A stretch of 5,122 bases of DNA, from NCBI GenBank assembly GCA_003131945.1, contig PKWD01000396.1, positions 17,984 to 23,105 of the forward strand, given 5' to 3'. The notes beneath the pieces were generated by a model, which worked only from the letters and a program-made list of their open reading frames with translations, had not been told where the DNA came from and ran no database searches. A program made the position numbers and the translations under genes. Shown here piece by piece: positions 5,055 to 5,122 of this stretch. This stretch comes from Acidimicrobiaceae bacterium (lineage in GTDB: Bacteria > Actinomycetota > Acidimicrobiia > Acidimicrobiales > UBA8190). The number at the start of each line of letters is the position of its first letter. Position 1 is the stretch's first letter.

Positions 5055-5122
5055 GTGATCGAGGTCGACGACGTCACCGTGTCCTTCTCGGGCAGGACGA
5101 TCCTCGACCATGTCTCCTTCGA
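5055..5122 (+). CDS. Probable start of an ABC-transporter ATP-binding protein (3' end outside window)
   Basis: From GTG at 5055 the frame reads (M)IEVDDVTVSFSGRTILD followed by HVSF, and is open to the window edge. This fits the beginning of an ABC ATPase: a first strand (IEVDDVTV), the aromatic A-loop position (Phe11, before SGRTIL), and the LDxVSF segment that precedes the Walker A strand. Walker A itself would lie just past the right edge, so the assignment depends on about 22 residues. Only a weak AGG is seen 6 nt before the GTG. The frame is the same as that of the MBL remnant upstream, and the first residues (VIEV) also fit the MBL pattern, so the border is ambiguous. The transporter type (MlaF-like, drug or nutrient) cannot be judged, and there is no evidence that it partners the lipoprotein at the left edge. 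Confidence 0.5.
   Translation, partial: MIEVDDVTVSFSGRTILDHVSF

Noticed and set aside
1..5122. CRISPR array, tRNA/rRNA gene, insertion sequence or phage element
   Set aside because: No spaced repeat array, terminal inverted repeats, transposase or integrase motifs, or recognisable structural RNA were seen on either strand.

Overview
This is a GC-rich window of bacterial chromosome. Its composition, frequent GTG start codons, apparently leaderless promoters and gene content suggest an actinobacterium. An uncultured Acidimicrobiia-type lineage is plausible, but that is inference; no rRNA or marker gene is present. No RNA genes, CRISPR arrays, insertion sequences or att sites were seen.

Left edge (1-548). 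The 5' part of a minus-strand lipoprotein gene resembles the substrate-binding component of a branched-chain amino acid type ABC importer. Its upstream region carries a palindrome close to the KstR operator of mycobacteria, the repressor site of sterol-catabolism genes.

Centre (549-4009, all minus strand). A compact alkylation-damage block is followed by an esterase. The first gene encodes an Ada-type sensor (Zn-cysteine methyl acceptor plus AraC-type HTH) fused to an AlkA-type 3-methyladenine glycosylase. It overlaps by ATGA with an O6-methylguanine methyltransferase gene (ogt). A membrane-anchored alpha/beta hydrolase of the mycobacterial LipO/LipQ type follows 45 bp later. Together the first two genes supply sensing, base excision and direct reversal. 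The Ogt domain that sits on E. coli Ada is here a separate, translationally coupled protein. The promoter appears to produce a leaderless message.

Right part (4076-4732, minus strand). A short crotonase-fold protein looks like a delta3,delta2-enoyl-CoA isomerase, consistent with fatty-acid or steroid side-chain oxidation. It is divergent from the final plus-strand locus, and the 88-bp intergenic region contains a 19-bp direct repeat with a 23-bp period.

Right edge (4821-5122, plus strand). The N-terminus of an MBL-fold metallo-hydrolase is interrupted by an in-frame TAA. Within 13 codons of the stop, in the same frame, the sequence changes to what reads as the first strands of an ABC-transporter ATPase. 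The MBL gene therefore looks like a decayed, truncated remnant abutting an ABC ATPase gene. This junction and the KstR-like box are the most unusual points in an otherwise ordinary chromosomal region.
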